Source: SVQP01 sp045594705
GTDB lineage: Bacteria > Bacillota > Clostridia > Oscillospirales > CAG-272
Length of the DNA stretch: 15,782 nucleotides
NCBI GenBank assembly: GCA_045594705.1
Contig: JAZNZB010000035.1
Span: forward strand, 1-15,782
Direction: 5' to 3'
The position numbers were made by a program, and so were the translations under genes. Of this stretch, positions 14,142-15,782 are shown piece by piece (the stretch's first letter is position 1; every line of letters begins with the position of its first letter). The notes under the pieces were generated by a model, which saw nothing but the letters and a program-made list of their open reading frames with translations, did no database searches and had not been told where the DNA came from.

Positions 14142-15614
14142 ATGAAAAAGCTTTTCGCATTACTCCTGTTGCTTGCAACCATGCTTTCGGTGCTTGCTGC
14201 CTGTGTGGATCCCGGCGAGCAAGAAGAGCAGACGTCGGCTTCTGCCGAGTCGGCTGAAACTGCTTTCCTGGATGCTGTGCCGGACGATTTGGATTTTGAT
14301 GGGGATGACGTCGTTATCATCAGCCGCGCACTGCAGGGTTGGACGTGGGATGAGGTTTCGGTTCCCGAGCTCAATTCCGAGCCGGTCAACGATGCCATCT
14401 ATAACCGCAATCTTGTAGTCAACGATCGTTTGAACGTCAATCTCGTTTCCCATGCCCTGGACGATCCCAGTCCCGAGCCGCCCGTGCAGGCGGTACGTGA
14501 CGCCGTGCTGGCGGGATCGGACGAGTACGATCTGTTGGCGGGTGCGTGCTATCTGGTGCTGTATACCACGCTGGAGGGCAACTTCCGCGATCTGACCCAG
14601 ATGACGTATCTGGATCTGTCTCAGAATTATTGGACACAGGATTATAACAACACCCTGTCCTATGACGGCAGACAATACAGTGCAACGGGTATGATTGCAC
14701 TCTCGAACTACCGCTTTGCTTTCGTGACCGCGTTCAACAAGACCGCGTTTGATGACAGAAGCCTGCCGTACCTGTACGAGGTGGTTGAGAGCGGTGAGTG
14801 GACGCTGGACTATCAGGCAACGCTGTCGGAAAACTTTTACCGTGACCTCAACGGTAACGGAGAGGCAGACAAGGATGACTTTTACGGCCTGATCACCTCT
14901 TCTGGCATCAGCACCGACCCCTATTGGGTATCCTGCGATATTTCGCTGCTGGAAAAGAATCCGGACGGCGAATACGAATACGTGCTGGATATGCAGAAGC
15001 TGTCGGACGCAACCGATAAGATTTTGAATCTGTATTACGAAAGCGGCTCTTACGTATATGACGGTGACGATGCCGATGCCGAGCAGGACGAGCTCCGCCG
15101 CGATTTCACGGCAGGCAAGGCAGCCATGATCACCACGCGTCTGGTTGCGGTCGAGCAGGCAGACGTGCGTAACATGGAGGATCCGTACGGGATCGTGCCC
15201 ATGCCCAAGTTTGATAAGTCACAGAAGGAGTACGGTACACTTCAGCACGACCAGATCACGGTGTACGGCATCCCCGTAACGGTCGCGGAGGATCGGGTCG
15301 AGATGCTGGGTGCAGTGCTGGAGGTCATGGCCTCGGAAAGCGCACGCACTGTCAAGCCCGCGTATTATGAGGTTGCGCTCAAGCGTAAGTATATGAGTGA
15401 CCCTGTTGCGTGGGAAATGCTGGATAAGATCTTTGATACCGTCCGCATCGATGCGGGTGTCGTATACGTTTCGGTGATTGGCGGACCGCACGCGCTGCTG
15501 CGCGACATCGCCGCATCCAAGCAGAATACCGTGTCCTCCACGTATTCCAAGCTTGCCAAGAGCATCAGAAAGTCCTTGGACGAGATGCACGAGAAGCTGG
15601 ATGAGCTGCAATAA
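14142..15614 (+). CDS. Extracellular solute-binding lipoprotein (array copy 5)
   Basis: A 490-residue member, the shortest. Lipobox LAAC with Cys21, then a Glu/Ser/Ala linker (22-42). The loop has Asp235, Asn237, Asn239, Gly240, Asp243 and Asp246, with Lys at position 244 where the other copies have Glu. GIVPMPKFD (350-358) and PAYYEVALKRKYMSDP (406-421) are intact, and the C-terminal helix (about 461-490) is highly charged. It differs from its siblings in QHDQITV (368-374), where the others have MHDQFTV, and in the acidic YDGDDADAEQDE stretch (306-317). It is closest to copy 4. Unlike the other four it is not followed by a T-tract terminator but by an inverted repeat and a palindromic element. 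Function is inferred as for the other copies; no transporter gene follows within the window. Confidence 0.92.
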   Translation: MKKLFALLLLLATMLSVLAACVDPGEQEEQTSASAESAETAFLDAVPDDLDFDGDDVVIISRALQGWTWDEVSVPELNSEPVNDAIYNRNLVVNDRLNVNLVSHALDDPSPEPPVQAVRDAVLAGSDEYDLLAGACYLVLYTTLEGNFRDLTQMTYLDLSQNYWTQDYNNTLSYDGRQYSATGMIALSNYRFAFVTAFNKTAFDDRSLPYLYEVVESGEWTLDYQATLSENFYRDLNGNGEADKDDFYGLITSSGISTDPYWVSCDISLLEKNPDGEYEYVLDMQKLSDATDKILNLYYESGSYVYDGDDADAEQDELRRDFTAGKAAMITTRLVAVEQADVRNMEDPYGIVPMPKFDKSQKEYGTLQHDQITVYGIPVTVAEDRVEMLGAVLEVMASESARTVKPAYYEVALKRKYMSDPVAWEMLDKIFDTVRIDAGVVYVSVIGGPHALLRDIAASKQNTVSSTYSKLAKSIRKSLDEMHEKLDELQ

Positions 15615-15643
15615 ATGCAAAATGAATAAGAAAAACAGCCCCA

Positions 15644-15675
15644 TGGGGAGATACTCCAAGCGGAGTATCTCCCCA
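15644..15675 (+). repeat. Perfect 14-bp inverted repeat without a T-tract
   Basis: TGGGGAGATACTCC (15644-15657) and GGAGTATCTCCCCA (15662-15675) pair fully around AAGC. The following bases, GTTCTATTCG, are not a normal terminator tail. CCCC at 15639-15642 could instead pair with GGGG at 15645-15648, so two folds compete. It may be a weak terminator for the last lipoprotein gene or part of the adjoining palindromic element. Confidence 0.75.
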
Positions 15676-15678
15676 GTT

Positions 15679-15782
15679 CTATTCGCCTTGGGCGAGTGAT
15701 ATTGCCTTTGGCAGTGATATTCGCCTATGGCGAGTGGTATTTGCTTCGCAAGTTTTGGAGGCGAATAGAATATCACTGAAGC
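15679..15782. repeat. Cluster of nested short palindromes, MITE/REP-like element reaching the window edge
   Basis: Four small hairpins occur at 15683-15695 (TCGCC/GGCGA), 15703-15713 (TGCC/GGCA), 15721-15733 (TCGCC/GGCGA) and 15741-15751 (TTGC/GCAA). They are separated by AGTGATAT (15695-15702, 15713-15720) or the variant AGTGGTAT (15733-15740). An outer inverted repeat, CTATTCGCC (15679-15687) and GGCGAATAG (15760-15768), encloses the array, and ATATCACT (15770-15777) mirrors AGTGATAT. The unit contains no gene. It resembles dispersed palindromic repeats of Clostridia genomes. The right end may lie beyond the window. Confidence 0.7.

Larger units (their letters stand above)
7697..15614 (+). 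repeat. Tandem array of five paralogous promoter-lipoprotein units
   Basis: Five head-to-tail units of about 1.5-1.6 kb each contain an extended -10 promoter, a leader of about 22-28 nt and a 490-494 residue binding lipoprotein gene; the first four also end in a terminator. Coding sequences align along their full length, and blocks over 30 nt are identical between some copies, for example around the VPELNSEPVNDA codons. Promoter boxes are conserved while the terminator stems are unrelated in sequence. Confidence 0.85.

Noticed and set aside
7697..15614. Phase-variable or shufflon-type cassette array
   Set aside because: All five copies are complete, each has its own promoter, all point the same way, and no recombinase gene or inverted recombination sites are visible.
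15683..15751. CRISPR array
   Set aside because: The repeated units are 8-13 nt palindromes with links of similar sequence. There are no 24-37 nt direct repeats with unique spacers and no cas genes.

Overview
The window reads like chromosomal DNA of a gut-type Clostridia (Bacillota). Promoters are of the SigA type with extended -10 boxes, Shine-Dalgarno sites are purine-rich, intergenic gaps are short with hairpin/T-tract terminators, lipoprotein signal peptides are Gram-positive-like, and a family of small nested palindromes appears at the right end. G+C is about half by eye. I cannot name a genus. All eight genes lie on the + strand.

Left part (1-7572): after a structured but unassigned segment (1-150) and a terminator (151-176), a promoter at 236-265 drives an apparent three-gene operon. 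It encodes a MoxR-family AAA+ ATPase, a membrane-anchored DUF58 protein with N-terminal zinc ribbons, and a 1282-residue multi-pass membrane protein with an extracellular transglutaminase-like (papain-fold) domain. The MoxR-DUF58-transglutaminase trio is a recurrent bacterial cluster of poorly known role, usually linked to AAA+-assisted assembly or maturation of envelope proteins. The genes are tightly spaced (21 nt and 5 nt), and the third Shine-Dalgarno overlaps the end of the second gene. A GC-rich hairpin and a perfect 11-bp terminator close the operon.

Right part (7697-15614): five tandem paralogous lipoproteins of 490-494 residues follow, all extracellular solute-binding proteins of the ABC type (SBP_bac_1-like). 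Each has a Cys-21 lipobox, an EF-hand/dockerin-like loop at about residues 235-248 and a charged C-terminal helix. Each has its own promoter, and each of the first four is followed by its own terminator, so each of these is its own transcription unit. In four of the five gaps the terminator T-tract runs straight into the TTGACA of the next promoter. No ABC permease or ATPase gene is present, so the binding proteins are orphans within this window. Neighbours in the array look most alike (first with second, fourth with fifth), which suggests growth by stepwise tandem duplication, with variation concentrated in a few segments that could contact ligand.

Right end (15615-15782): the last lipoprotein gene lacks a canonical terminator. 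It is followed by a perfect 14-bp inverted repeat without a T-tract and a run of small nested palindromes that looks like a dispersed, MITE/REP-like element and extends to or beyond the window edge.

The most unusual item is the array of separately transcribed, diversifying, permease-less binding lipoproteins beside an envelope transglutaminase/MoxR operon. Any functional link between the two halves is inference only.
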